The notes under the pieces were generated by a model. It saw only the letters and a list, made by a program, of their open reading frames with translations. It searched no databases and had not been told where the DNA came from. From assembly GCA_963799815.1 (NCBI GenBank), contig CAWCYG010000004.1:496001-560000 (forward strand): 64,000 nucleotides of DNA, in the 5' to 3' direction. Of the stretch, positions 40,151-48,704 are shown one piece after another (position 1 is the stretch's first letter; every line of letters starts with the position of its first letter). This stretch comes from JBDTSW01 sp963799815 (GTDB lineage Bacteria > Actinomycetota > Thermoleophilia > Solirubrobacterales > 70-9). The position numbers and the translations under genes are program-made.

Positions 40151-41269
40151 ATGAGCGATCAGCGACTGCTCGACCGCTTCGCGCGCCACTGCGAGCTCGC
40201 CAGCCCGACGGGCTCCGAGCGGCCGATGGCCGACGCGGTGCTGGCCGAGCTCGCCGAGCTGGGCGTGGAGGCCGCCGAGGACGCGAGCGCCGAGGCGGCG
40301 CGAGCCGGAGCCGGCAACATCGTCGCGCGCGTTCCCGGTCGCGGCGAGGGTTGGGTGGCGTTCTGCGCGCACCTGGACACCGTTCCGCACGATGGGCCGG
40401 TGGAGGTCGTGCACGACCAGGGTGTGTTTCGAAGCGCGGGGGAGACGATCCTCGGCGCCGACAACAAGGCGGCGGTGACGGTGCTGATGGAGCTCGCCGC
40501 GCGGCACAGCTTTGAGCCGGGCGCCTGCGGGCTCGAGCTGATCTTCACTGTCGCCGAAGAGGATGGGCTGCGGGGGGCGAAGGAGCTGGACATCGCCTCA
40601 CTTCGGTCCCCCTATGGGTTCGTCCTCGATCACGCCTCCCCGATCGGCGAGGTGATCACCGCCGCCCCTACCTACAAGCGACTGCTCGCCGAGTTCGAGG
40701 GGGTCGAGGCGCATTCGGGCATTCGCCCCGAGGACGGGCGGAGCGCGATCGCCGCCGCCGCCGCCGCCGTCGACGCGATGGACCTGGGCCGGCTTGATGA
40801 CGAGACCACCGCCAACGTCGGGATGATCGAGGGCGGCACCGCCTCGAACATCGTCGCGGGCCGCTGCACCGTGGATGGTGAGGCGCGTTCGATCGACGAT
40901 GCCCGCGCGAGCGCGACCGTTGGCGCCATGGTCGACGCCTGCACCTGGGCCGCGACCGAGCACGGTTGCGACGTCGACGTCGAGGTGCGCGAGATGTTCC
41001 GGGGCTATCGCCTGGCCTCGAGCGCACCGGGGGTCCGGATCGCGAAGGCGGCGCTCGAACGCTGTGGGCACGAGCCGATCGAAACCGCGACCGGCGGCGG
41101 GAGCGATGCGAACGCCCTCGTCGCCAGGGGGTTCGAGTGCGTCCTTCTCGCCAACGGCACGGAGGGCAACCACACCCACTCCGAGAGCGTCGCCGCGGAG
41201 CGAATCGTGGAGATGCTCGCGGTGTGCGAAGCGATCGCGGAGCTTGCTCCCGAGGAGGCTGGGCGGTGA
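40151..41269 (+). CDS. M20 family metallopeptidase (PepT-like)
   Basis: The 372-residue product fits M20 peptidases with a two-zinc catalytic domain and a dimerisation insert. AFCAHLDTVPHDGP holds the first His and Asp, ILGADNKAAVTVL the bridging Asp, TVAEEDGLRGAKEL the catalytic Glu pair, LDHASPIG the next Asp, and GTEGNHTHSESV the last His. The lid domain includes EGVEAHSGIRPEDGRSAI. Overall most like tripeptidase T-like proteins; the substrate is unproven. Overlaps the Nudix gene by 4 nt. Confidence 0.9.
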   Translation: MSDQRLLDRFARHCELASPTGSERPMADAVLAELAELGVEAAEDASAEAARAGAGNIVARVPGRGEGWVAFCAHLDTVPHDGPVEVVHDQGVFRSAGETILGADNKAAVTVLMELAARHSFEPGACGLELIFTVAEEDGLRGAKELDIASLRSPYGFVLDHASPIGEVITAAPTYKRLLAEFEGVEAHSGIRPEDGRSAIAAAAAAVDAMDLGRLDDETTANVGMIEGGTASNIVAGRCTVDGEARSIDDARASATVGAMVDACTWAATEHGCDVDVEVREMFRGYRLASSAPGVRIAKAALERCGHEPIETATGGGSDANALVARGFECVLLANGTEGNHTHSESVAAERIVEMLAVCEAIAELAPEEAGR

Positions 41270-41793
41270 AGCGCGTTGAGTCGAAGACGGTGTATGAGGG
41301 GCCGATCGCCGGGGTGCGCATCGACAGCTACCGGCACGACGACGGCGAGGTCGTCGAGCGCCAGGTCGTGAGCCACCCCGGAGCAGTTGCGATGGTGGCC
41401 CACGACGAAGAGCACATCTATCTGGTGCGCCAGCCACGCGAGGCCACGGGCGAGTCGGACCTGCTGGAGCTTCCGGCCGGGAAGCTCGACGTGGATGGCG
41501 AGTCGCCCCTCGAATGCGCCAAGCGGGAGCTCGCGGAGGAGATCTCGAAGCGCGCGGCCGAGTGGAAAGAGCTCAAGCGCTTCTACACGAGCCCCGGATT
41601 TACGGAGGAGGAGGTCATCGTGTTCGAGGCAACCGGGCTTGAGGACGCCGGCGTCGAGCCGGACCCTGAGGAGCGGCTGACCGTGGTGGAATGGCCGCTC
41701 GACGACCTCGCCGGCGCGATCGAGGAGTGCCACGACTCGAAGTCGCTGATCGGGCTGCTTCTGTTTCAGCGGATGCTCGAGGGTCGCGCATGA
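41266..41793 (+). CDS. Nudix hydrolase, ADP-ribose pyrophosphatase type
   Basis: From the GTG at 41266 (overlapping the peptidase stop) the product has 175 residues. The Nudix box is GKLDVDGESPLECAKRELAEEI, given here as GKLDVDGESP then CAKRELAEEI, with one residue more than usual between the first Gly and Glu. The preceding LLELPAGK and following FYTSPGFTEEEVIVFEA match ADP-ribose pyrophosphatases, which cleave ADP-ribose to AMP and ribose-5-phosphate. The downstream lipase overlaps by 4 nt. Confidence 0.9.
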   Translation: MKRVESKTVYEGPIAGVRIDSYRHDDGEVVERQVVSHPGAVAMVAHDEEHIYLVRQPREATGESDLLELPAGKLDVDGESPLECAKRELAEEISKRAAEWKELKRFYTSPGFTEEEVIVFEATGLEDAGVEPDPEERLTVVEWPLDDLAGAIEECHDSKSLIGLLLFQRMLEGRA

Positions 41794-42611
41794 GCGACGG
41801 CAACTTCACCGGCGAGGGTGGCGTCAGGATCGTCTACCGGATATGGACGCCGGCTGGCGAGCCTCGCGCCGCAGTCGTGATCTGCCATGGCGGCGGCGAG
41901 CACTCGGGCCGCTACGAGCACGTGGCACGAGGCCTCACCGAGGCGGGGTACGCCGTGTGGGCGCTCGACCACCGTGGTCACGGGCGCTCCGGTGGAGAGC
42001 GGGTGCGGTTTGGATCTATGGCTCCTCTCGCCGCCGACCTCCGCCACCTTGTCGGGATCGCCGCTGAGGCCGTGCCTGCGCCCAAGCCGTTTGTACTGGC
42101 GCATTCGATGGGCGCGCTGATCGCGCTCGACTATGTCTGCGATCACCAGGACGAGCTCTCCGGCCTGATCCTCTCGGGAGCCCTCGCGTCGCTCGACCAA
42201 GCGCCACCGGTCAGGCTCGCGGCCAGGGTGATCGCGAAGGTGGCGCCGGGGCGGGGGATCTTCAAGGTCGACCCCGAGACGGTGAGCCGCGACCCGCAGG
42301 TGGTTGCCGACTACGACTCTGACCCGCTGAACTTCCACGGGTCGTACCCGGCCGAGTCGATCGTCGCCTTGGAGCGAACGGGGCTCACCTTTCCTGACCG
42401 GCTCCCCGGAGTTCGCCTGCCGCTCCTCATCCTGCACGGCGCCGATGACAAGCTGACGTCGCCCACCGGCAGCCGCATGGTCGACGAGCTGGCCTCCTCC
42501 GAGGACAAGACGCTCGTGCTCTACCCGGGCCTGCGTCACGAGATCCTGAACGAGCCGGAAGGGCCCGAGATCATCGCCGAGATCGTCGCCTGGCTCGACG
42601 CGCGCGTCTGA
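41790..42611 (+). CDS. Alpha/beta hydrolase, monoacylglycerol lipase-like
   Basis: The 273-residue product starts at the ATG overlapping the Nudix stop. It has the oxyanion motif VICHGGGEHSGRYEHV, the DHRGHGRSGGER turn, the nucleophile elbow LAHSMGALIAL (Ser), ILHGADDKLTSP (Asp) and GLRHEILNEPE (His). This order is typical of the Hydrolase_4/monoacylglycerol lipase family. No signal peptide, so cytoplasmic or membrane-associated. Confidence 0.92.
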   Translation: MSDGNFTGEGGVRIVYRIWTPAGEPRAAVVICHGGGEHSGRYEHVARGLTEAGYAVWALDHRGHGRSGGERVRFGSMAPLAADLRHLVGIAAEAVPAPKPFVLAHSMGALIALDYVCDHQDELSGLILSGALASLDQAPPVRLAARVIAKVAPGRGIFKVDPETVSRDPQVVADYDSDPLNFHGSYPAESIVALERTGLTFPDRLPGVRLPLLILHGADDKLTSPTGSRMVDELASSEDKTLVLYPGLRHEILNEPEGPEIIAEIVAWLDARV

Positions 42612-42673
42612 CCCATCGGGCACGAGCGCTTGCACGGGCAGGGAGGCCCGACCGGCGGCAGAACCATCGGATC

Positions 42674-43648
42674 ATGGCCGTCGCGGTCAAACCCCCTGAG
42701 AGCACACCGGCGATCGAAGCTCGCTTCGAGGCGCTGGTCCTCGACTTCCTCGCCTACCTCGAGTTCGAGCGCGGGCTGGCGCGCAACACCCTCGACGCCT
42801 ACCGAACCGACCTTCTTCAGTACGGGACCTTCCTCGCCGGGCGCGACCGTGGGGCACTGGACGCGGAGGGCGCCGACGTCGCCGACTTCCTCGCCGATCT
42901 CGCCACCGGGCGGCCGAACGGCGACGGAGCGCCCCACCCTCCCTGCTCGCCCGCGACGATCAACCGCAAGACGGCCGCGCTGCGCTCGTTCTATCGCCAT
43001 CTGCGCAGGGAGGAGCTCGTCACCGACGATCCCACCGCGACGCTCAGCCCTCCCGCCAAGAGCCGCAAGCTTCCTCACGTTCTCTCCTACGCCGAGGTCA
43101 AGCGACTGCTCGAGAGCGCCTCGGGCGCCGACCCGATCGCCACTCGCGACCGGGCGCTGCTCGAGCTCATGTACGGCTGCGGGCTCCGCGCATCGGAGGC
43201 CGTCGGCCTCGAGGTGAATGACGTGAATCTGCGCCGCGGGTTCGTGCGCCCGCACGGGAAGGGCTCGAAGGAACGGATGGTGCCATTGGGGCGGGAGGCT
43301 GCCGCGGCGGTGAGCCGCTACCTGCGCTCTGGGCGCGGTGAGCTCGTGGGTGAGCGGGTGGAGCCGAAGTTGTTCGTCAACTTCCGGGGCGGGCCTCTAA
43401 CGCGCCAGGGTCTCTACAAGATCATCCAGCGCCACGCGAAGGAGGTGGGGCTCGATGGCAAGATGAGCCCACACACCCTTCGCCACAGCTTCGCCACCCA
43501 CCTGCTCTCGGGTGGCTGTGACCTGCGCTCGGTCCAGGAGATGTTGGGTCACGCCGACGTTTCGACCACCCAGCTCTACACCCACCTCTCGGGCGAGCGC
43601 ATCAAGGAGGTCTACTTCAAGGCCCACCCCCGGGCCGTCGCCAAGTAG
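42674..43648 (+). CDS. xerD: Tyrosine recombinase XerD
   Basis: XerD resolves chromosome dimers at dif. The 324-residue product has the N-terminal SAM-like core-binding domain (FLAYLEFERGLARNTLDAYRTDL) and the catalytic domain with Arg in GCGLRASEAVGL, Lys in GKGSKERMVPL, HTLRHSFATHLL, the second His in GHADVSTTQ and Tyr in LYTHLS. A nearby xerC is not seen. The chromosomal context (between lipase and mutM) fits the housekeeping enzyme rather than an island integrase. Confidence 0.92.
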   Translation: MAVAVKPPESTPAIEARFEALVLDFLAYLEFERGLARNTLDAYRTDLLQYGTFLAGRDRGALDAEGADVADFLADLATGRPNGDGAPHPPCSPATINRKTAALRSFYRHLRREELVTDDPTATLSPPAKSRKLPHVLSYAEVKRLLESASGADPIATRDRALLELMYGCGLRASEAVGLEVNDVNLRRGFVRPHGKGSKERMVPLGREAAAAVSRYLRSGRGELVGERVEPKLFVNFRGGPLTRQGLYKIIQRHAKEVGLDGKMSPHTLRHSFATHLLSGGCDLRSVQEMLGHADVSTTQLYTHLSGERIKEVYFKAHPRAVAK

Positions 43649-43677
43649 GAAGATGCTCCGCTCGCCAGAATGGGGGC

Positions 43678-44613
43678 ATGCCGGAGCTTCCCGAGGTCGA
43701 GACCATCCGTCGCCAGCTCGAGCCCGAGGTGGTCGGCCGGCGGATCGTGGAGGTCGAGGTACTCGACGCGCGGTGGACGCGGCCGGGCTCGCCGCCGGCG
43801 CTGGTCGAAGCCATCGAAGGCCACACGATCGAGGCGGCTGACCGGAGGGGTAAGTACCTGATCCTGCGGCTCGAGGGCGAGCGCGCGCTCGTCATGCACC
43901 TGCGAATGACCGGGAACCTGCTCCTGCATGGTCCCGAGCACGCGGAGGTGACGGATCTGATGAAGGTCGATCGCTTCGGCGCACCGCGCCTTTACGAGTC
44001 GACGCCGCAGCTTCGTCACCTGCGCGCGCGGCTCGAGCTCGACGATGGCTCCGAGCTGCTCTTCACGGACGCACGGCGATTCGGACATGCAGTCGCGCTG
44101 CGCGGGCCCGAGGTCGATGCCTACCTGAACGCGCGCCTCGGCATCGAGCCGCTCGGCGGCGCCCTGGACGGGGAGGCGCTGTGTCGGATCGCAGCCGGTC
44201 GTACGGCGCCGCTCAAGTCCTTTCTCCTGACGCAGAGCGGGATAGCGGGGATCGGCAACATCTACGCGGACGAGGCGCTCTTCCGCGCCGAGCTCCACCC
44301 ACTCTCGCCCGCCGGATCGATGCGGCCCGAGCACTGCGAGGCGCTGGCGGAGGCGATCATCGAGACGCTGGAGGTCGCGCTCGACGCCCGTGGTTCGTCG
44401 ATCGACGACTACCGCGACGCGCGTGGCGAGATGGGCTCGATGCAGGACCAGTTCCTGGTGCACATGCGCGAGGACGAGCGGTGCCCGCGCTGCGGCGATG
44501 AGATCCGCAGGATCATCGTGGGCGGGCGCTCCACGTACTTCTCGCCGGGCTGCCAGACACGCCTGCGGCGCCGGCGGCGAAAGAAGCGGGACCAAGCGAA
44601 GGCTGCAGGTTGA
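43678..44613 (+). CDS. mutM: Formamidopyrimidine-DNA glycosylase
   Basis: MutM removes 8-oxoguanine and nicks the abasic site. The 311-residue product opens PELPEVETIRRQL with the catalytic Pro and Glu, has the conserved Lys in DRRGKYLIL, LVMHLRMTGNLLLH, the H2TH region QSGIAGIGNIYADEALF and the zinc finger CPRCGDEI...FSPGCQ. The fourth zinc position reads FSPGCQTR: with CPRC only three Cys are obvious (two in CPRC, one in PGCQ), where CxxC is usual, so the finger is atypical. CAGAAT 6 nt before the ATG may be its -10. Confidence 0.94.
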   Translation: MPELPEVETIRRQLEPEVVGRRIVEVEVLDARWTRPGSPPALVEAIEGHTIEAADRRGKYLILRLEGERALVMHLRMTGNLLLHGPEHAEVTDLMKVDRFGAPRLYESTPQLRHLRARLELDDGSELLFTDARRFGHAVALRGPEVDAYLNARLGIEPLGGALDGEALCRIAAGRTAPLKSFLLTQSGIAGIGNIYADEALFRAELHPLSPAGSMRPEHCEALAEAIIETLEVALDARGSSIDDYRDARGEMGSMQDQFLVHMREDERCPRCGDEIRRIIVGGRSTYFSPGCQTRLRRRRRKKRDQAKAAG

Positions 44614-45545
44614 GCAGCGACCTTCCGCCTCCGAGCGGCTTCGCGATCGGCCATAAGACCGATCCGGTCGCGGCGACCGGGTGCACGGTGATCCTGGCTC
44701 CCGAGAACGCGCGGGGCGGCGTCGACGTGCGCGGGGGAGGTCCCGGCACGCGAGAGACCGACGTGACGGCACCGCTCGCGGGACCCCGCGACGTGACCGC
44801 CGTGATGCTGAGCGGCGGCAGCGCGTACGGGCTCGCCACGGCCGACGGGGCGATGCGCTGGCTGGAGGAGCGGGGGAGGGGACACCCGACGCTCGAGGGC
44901 GTCGTTCCGATCGTGCCGACGGCGGTGGTCTACGACCTCTCGGAGGGCGATCCCGCCGCCAGGCCCGGGCCGCAGGACGGGTACGCCGCGTGCGAGGCGG
45001 CCTCGGAGGACGTGCCCGAGCGGGGGCGCGTGGGCGCTGGCGCGGGCACCGCGGTGGGGAAGATCTTGGGGCGCGATCTGGGTGTGTCCGCGGGCGTGGG
45101 GTACGCGGCGGCCCGCAGCGGCCGTGGCGAGACCGTGGCCGCGATCGCCGTCGTGAACGCGTTCGGTGACGTGATCGGCGCCGACGGCCGCGTGCTGGCG
45201 GGGCCGAGGCGCGAGGAGGGTGGCTTCGCGCGCAGCTCGGAGCTGATCGCAGCGATGGAGCGCCCGCCGGACTGGACGCGACTCGAGGAGCGCAACACGA
45301 CCCTGGTATGCGTCATGACCGACGCCGCGCTCGGCAAGTCGGCCTGCGCTCGCGTGGCGAGGATGGCGAGCGGCGGGTTGGCGCGGGCGGTCGACCCCGT
45401 GTTCTCGGACGTCGATGGCGATGTCGCGTTCTGCCTGGCGTCCGGAGAGGGCGAGTCCGACCGCTTCACGCCGATGGCCGTCGGCACGATCGCCGCCTCG
45501 ATTACGGCGGAGGCGATTCGAGACGCGGTGGCCTCGGCCTCCTAG
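44610..45545 (+). CDS. P1 family peptidase (DmpA/NylC-like Ntn hydrolase)
   Basis: The 311-residue product belongs to the S58/DmpA family, which self-cleaves to expose an N-terminal nucleophile. The N-terminal half has GFAIGHKTDPVAATGCTVI and LSGGSAYGLATADG; the expected cleavage site is ERNTTLVCVMTDA, with Thr after Asn. The second half ends with the SDVDGDVAFCLASG and FTPMAVGTIAA blocks. Family members include aminopeptidases and nylon-oligomer hydrolases. It starts with TTG overlapping the mutM stop, a weak start codon. The gene converges with the arginase-like gene and overlaps it by 4 nt. Confidence 0.88.
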   Translation: MSSDLPPPSGFAIGHKTDPVAATGCTVILAPENARGGVDVRGGGPGTRETDVTAPLAGPRDVTAVMLSGGSAYGLATADGAMRWLEERGRGHPTLEGVVPIVPTAVVYDLSEGDPAARPGPQDGYAACEAASEDVPERGRVGAGAGTAVGKILGRDLGVSAGVGYAAARSGRGETVAAIAVVNAFGDVIGADGRVLAGPRREEGGFARSSELIAAMERPPDWTRLEERNTTLVCVMTDAALGKSACARVARMASGGLARAVDPVFSDVDGDVAFCLASGEGESDRFTPMAVGTIAASITAEAIRDAVASAS

Positions 45546-46387
45546 GCCCGCTGGGCGGCGGCCTCGAGCAGGCGGATGGCGAGCGGTGGGACGCGCTGGG
45601 CGTGATCGCACTCAGGGTCGTACGCCGTCAGCGAGAGGGCCCTTACGTCCGGGCGGTCCAGCAATTCGCGCACGAGCTTTTCGAGCTCGTCCTCGGAAAG
45701 GCCGTTCGGAGCGCTGTAGACGTTGATGGCGCCGTCGTCGCCATCGAGCACGTCGAGATCGACGTGAACGTAGACGCCGGAGGGCGACGGACTCAGCTCG
45801 GCCAGCGAAGCCGACAACTCCTCCTCGCGAAGCCGCCTCGGGGCGACCCGCACGAGCTTCGAGGCCATGAAGCTCTCCTCTTCGGGCCCGTCGAAGTCGC
45901 GGGCGCCGGCGTGGACGACGCTGGTTTCAGGCAGAGGTTGCGCACCAGGCACCGCTCGGAGCAGGTTCTGCCACGCGTTCCCGGTGAGCACAGCAACCGG
46001 CATGCCGTCGAAGTAGCCCGACTCGCTCGTCGCAGGGTCGTTGAAGTCGCCGTGGGCGTCGAACCAGACGACCCCGGGGGCAGGCTCGTCGAGCCCAGCG
46101 ACCACCCCGACGCCCGCGAAACAGCTGCCAGAGAGCGTCACGGGGAAGGCGCCGGCCTCGCGTGCCCCGCGGACGCTGGCGGCGACCTTGCCGATGAGCT
46201 CGAAGCAGCCGTCGATCTCGTTGTCATGGTCAGGGTCGAGCTCGATCAGCTCGGTGGTGACATCCGCCCCGGCCGCCGCCAATGCAGCTTCGGCGCCCGC
46301 GGCCAGCAGGTGCTCGGGCCCGCGGCCGACGCCGTATCGGAGCCGGTCGAGCTCGTAGGGCATGACGATCAGGTGGATCTCCGCCAT
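45542..46387 (-). CDS. Arginase/agmatinase family protein, atypical
   Basis: The ureohydrolase fold is clear: FDAHGDFNDPA (metal-binding DAHxD) and VYVHVDLDVLDGDDG (DxD) are present. The first metal His of the family, usually in a GGDH or GGNHS motif, is absent; the aligned stretch reads LSGSCFAGVGVV. One metal site may therefore be altered, and the substrate is uncertain (arginase, agmatinase, guanidinase or a non-catalytic relative). The start chosen is the ATG at 46385-46387, which has TATGGT 7 nt upstream; longer starts exist up to 46468. It is divergent to recO. Confidence 0.8.
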   Translation of the reverse strand: MAEIHLIVMPYELDRLRYGVGRGPEHLLAAGAEAALAAAGADVTTELIELDPDHDNEIDGCFELIGKVAASVRGAREAGAFPVTLSGSCFAGVGVVAGLDEPAPGVVWFDAHGDFNDPATSESGYFDGMPVAVLTGNAWQNLLRAVPGAQPLPETSVVHAGARDFDGPEEESFMASKLVRVAPRRLREEELSASLAELSPSPSGVYVHVDLDVLDGDDGAINVYSAPNGLSEDELEKLVRELLDRPDVRALSLTAYDPECDHAQRVPPLAIRLLEAAAQRA

Positions 46388-46394
46388 GGCAGCG

Positions 46395-46400
46395 ACCATA
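46395..46400 (-). promoter_or_regulatory. -10 element (TATGGT, minus strand) of the arginase-like gene
   Basis: On the minus strand TATGGT is 7 nt before the ATG at 46387. Same architecture as the plus-strand leaderless genes. Confidence 0.45.
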
Positions 46401-46436
46401 GCGGCGCCAGGGCGTTCGTCGTCCGGACCCGCGGTC

Positions 46437-47207
46437 ATGCTGCGCTGTCGAGTGCCAGGGAGCTTCAAGACCGAAGCGATCGTGCTGCGATCGATCCGCT
46501 ACGCGGAGGCTGACCGGGTCCTGCACCTGTACAGCACGACCCGCGGGCGGATCAATGCGATCGCGAAGGGGGCGCGCAAGCCGCGCTCGCGCTTCGGTGG
46601 GCGGCTCGAGCCATTCTTCCGCCTCGATCTGGTGCTCTACGAGGGGCGGGGCGAGCTGGCGACGGTGACCTCGGCGCACACGGTCGCGCCGCACGCCAGC
46701 TTGCGGGCGAGCGGGCCCGCACTTGGCGCGGCGGCCAGAGCGTGCGACTCCGTGCTGCGGCTGCTCGACTCGAACGAGGCGAATCCCGCTGCCTACAACC
46801 TGTTGTGCCGCTACCTGGCACTCCTCGATGGCGACGAGCCCGGCAGCGGGCGCTCGCCGGTGTCGCCTGAGATCGACGGGGCCGCCGGCCATGCCACCGC
46901 TCTCGCCTTTCGGCTCAAGCTGGCGCTGGCGGCGGGCTTCTCGCCGGAGCTGGCGTCGTGCGCGCGCTGCGGGGAGGGCGATGGGCTGAGCGGCTTCTCG
47001 GCTGACGCGGGTGGGGTTGTCTGCTCCTCCTGCGAGCGAGGAGGCTTCGAGCTCTCACCCGAGGCACACGCGTTCATGGTCGAGGCGCTGGGGAGCCCGC
47101 TCGCGGCGACGCCCCCGAGCTCGGCGCGGGCGCTGCGCCAAGCCGAGCGGGCCGTGACCGAGACGCTCGAGCACCACGCCCACGTGCATCTGCGCGCGGC
47201 CGCGTAG
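46437..47207 (+). CDS. recO: DNA repair protein RecO
   Basis: RecO loads RecA with RecF/RecR at gaps. From the ATG at 46437 the product has 256 residues: the OB-fold N terminus begins VPGSFKTEAIVLRSIRYAEADRVLHLY, RGRINAIAKGARKPRSRFGGRLEPF, and the zinc-binding C-terminal cluster CARCGEGDGL...CSSCERGG is complete. Homologues start near PGSYKTEAIV, so the GTG at 46452 is an alternative. Divergent from the arginase-like gene. Confidence 0.93.
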   Translation: MLRCRVPGSFKTEAIVLRSIRYAEADRVLHLYSTTRGRINAIAKGARKPRSRFGGRLEPFFRLDLVLYEGRGELATVTSAHTVAPHASLRASGPALGAAARACDSVLRLLDSNEANPAAYNLLCRYLALLDGDEPGSGRSPVSPEIDGAAGHATALAFRLKLALAAGFSPELASCARCGEGDGLSGFSADAGGVVCSSCERGGFELSPEAHAFMVEALGSPLAATPPSSARALRQAERAVTETLEHHAHVHLRAAA

Positions 47208-47242
47208 TACCGGCGGCGCCGGGTCCCGGTCATCATGCGCAG

Positions 47243-47920
47243 GTGACTTCGGAGGAGGAGGACGAGCGAAGCCCGGACCTGGTGGAAGCGCTGGGTGGTG
47301 CTCACGGCGTTGCCGACTCGAGCCTCCCGGGGCTCGCCTTCGTGCTCGCCTACACGGTGAGCGGGCAGGAGCTTCAGCCGGCGATCTGGACGGCGGTGGG
47401 GGTGGCTGTGGTGGCCACGGTGGTGCGCCTTGCTCGCCGCGAGACGCTCCAGTTCGCGCTGGCTGGGCTGGTTGGCGTGGGGATCGCCGCCTTCATCGCG
47501 AGCCGCACCGGACGTGCCGAGGATTTCTTCCTGCCAGGGCTGTTGCTGAACGCTGGCTACGCCGCCGCCTATGCGATCTCGATTTGGATCCGATGGCCGC
47601 TGATCGGCGTGATCGCCGGGCCGCTGGTAGGGGAGGGAACCGAGTGGCGGCGTGATCCCGAACGGGTGCGGGTGTACGCGAAGGCGAGCTGGATCTGGGT
47701 CGCGGTCTTCCTGGTACGGCTGGCCGTGCAGCTGCCGCTCTACCTGGCGGGCGCGGTGGTCGCGCTCGGCATTGCGCGCACGGCGATGGGGGTGCCGATC
47801 TTCGCGGTGGCCATCTGGCTCACCTACTTGGTGCTCCGCCAGGGCGGAGAGATCGGGCAGGAGCCCGCCGAGCCTGAGGAAGGGGTGTTGGCGCCTGATC
47901 AGCCGCGGCGGCCGCGGTAG
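47243..47920 (+). CDS. DUF3159 membrane protein
   Basis: The 225-residue product starts with GTG and has about five to six transmembrane helices (FVLAYTVSG, AVGVAVVATVVRLA, FALAGLVGVGIAAFIAS, FLPGLLLNAGYAAAYAISI, ...). It begins SPDLVEALGGAHGVADSSLPGLAFVLAY and contains WPLIGVIAGPLVGEGTEWRRDP, matching the actinobacterial DUF3159 family (intracellular-septation-like membrane proteins). Function unknown. The end overlaps the convergent SDR gene by 22 nt. Confidence 0.83.
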   Translation: MTSEEEDERSPDLVEALGGAHGVADSSLPGLAFVLAYTVSGQELQPAIWTAVGVAVVATVVRLARRETLQFALAGLVGVGIAAFIASRTGRAEDFFLPGLLLNAGYAAAYAISIWIRWPLIGVIAGPLVGEGTEWRRDPERVRVYAKASWIWVAVFLVRLAVQLPLYLAGAVVALGIARTAMGVPIFAVAIWLTYLVLRQGGEIGQEPAEPEEGVLAPDQPRRPR

Positions 47921-48678
47921 AGGCGCTCAGTGATGCGGAGCTGGAGGGCGCGGGGAGAGGGGGAAGAGGCCCGCATGAACCAGCGGATGACGCCGCCCGG
48001 GACCACCGAGCGAGCGCCGCGGTCGTAGGCCTCGAGGGCCTCGCGGACGCACTGGTCGGCGTCGATCAGGCCGGGTACGACGCCGGCGTCGTCGAGGCCG
48101 GCCACGTCCTGCCACTCCGTTGGCACCGGCCCGGGATTGACGGCGAGCACGCGGATACCGCTGCCGCGGAGCTCCATGTGAAGGGCGTCCGAGAAGTTGA
48201 GGGCGAAGGCCTTGGTGGCGGCGTAGACGGCCTGGTAGGGGATCGGCTGGAAGCCGGCGGAGGAGGCGACGGTGATGATCCCGCCTCGACCTCGTTCGAG
48301 CATCGCGGGGAGGAAGGCGTGGGTCAGGGTGACGACGGCTTCGCAGTTGACGCGCACCTCCTCGGCCTCGCGGGCGGCGTCTTGCTCGGCGAAGGGGCCG
48401 TGGGTGCCGAAGCCGGCGTTGTTTACCAGCAGGTTGACTTCGAGGTCGCGCTCGGCGACGCGGCTCGGGAGCTCGGCGGCCTCGGTGGCGAGATCGCAGG
48501 GGAAGACGTGCGCGGCGGTTTCGAGCTCGGTGGCCAGCTTCTCGAGGCGATCGGCGCGGCGAGCGACGAGGATGAGATCGTGGCCGCGGCGAGCGAGCCG
48601 GCGGGCGAACTCCTCGCCGAGCCCGGAGGAAGCGCCGGTAACGAGGGCGAGCGGGCGCTCCGGGGGCGATTCGGGCAT
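47899..48678 (-). CDS. Short-chain dehydrogenase/reductase
   Basis: This 259-residue classical SDR has the NAD(P) motif VTGASSGLGEEFARR, Asp-Leu after strand three, LVNNAGFGTHGPF, ITVASSAGFQP (catalytic Ser), and YAATKAFALNF (Tyr-x3-Lys). It resembles the DltE/YdfG-type SDRs. RR after strand two (ARRADRL) suggests NADP. Substrate unknown. Divergent from dgt, with its start 26 nt before that gene's likely start. Confidence 0.9.
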   Translation of the reverse strand: MPESPPERPLALVTGASSGLGEEFARRLARRGHDLILVARRADRLEKLATELETAAHVFPCDLATEAAELPSRVAERDLEVNLLVNNAGFGTHGPFAEQDAAREAEEVRVNCEAVVTLTHAFLPAMLERGRGGIITVASSAGFQPIPYQAVYAATKAFALNFSDALHMELRGSGIRVLAVNPGPVPTEWQDVAGLDDAGVVPGLIDADQCVREALEAYDRGARSVVPGGVIRWFMRASSPSPRALQLRITERLYRGRRG

Positions 48679-48688
48679 CGGTGGAGCC

Positions 48689-48694
48689 TATTCT
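48689..48694 (+). promoter_or_regulatory. -10 element (TATTCT) of the dgt promoter
   Basis: TATTCT is 10 nt before the GTG at 48705. It supports the shorter start rather than 48681, which would lie upstream of this hexamer. Confidence 0.4.
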
Positions 48695-48704
48695 CTGGGC
48701 GCAG

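Noticed and set aside
42674..43648. XerD considered as the integrase of the tRNA island
   Set aside because: It is 14 kb from the island, sits between housekeeping genes, and has the normal XerD layout, so it is the chromosome-dimer resolvase.
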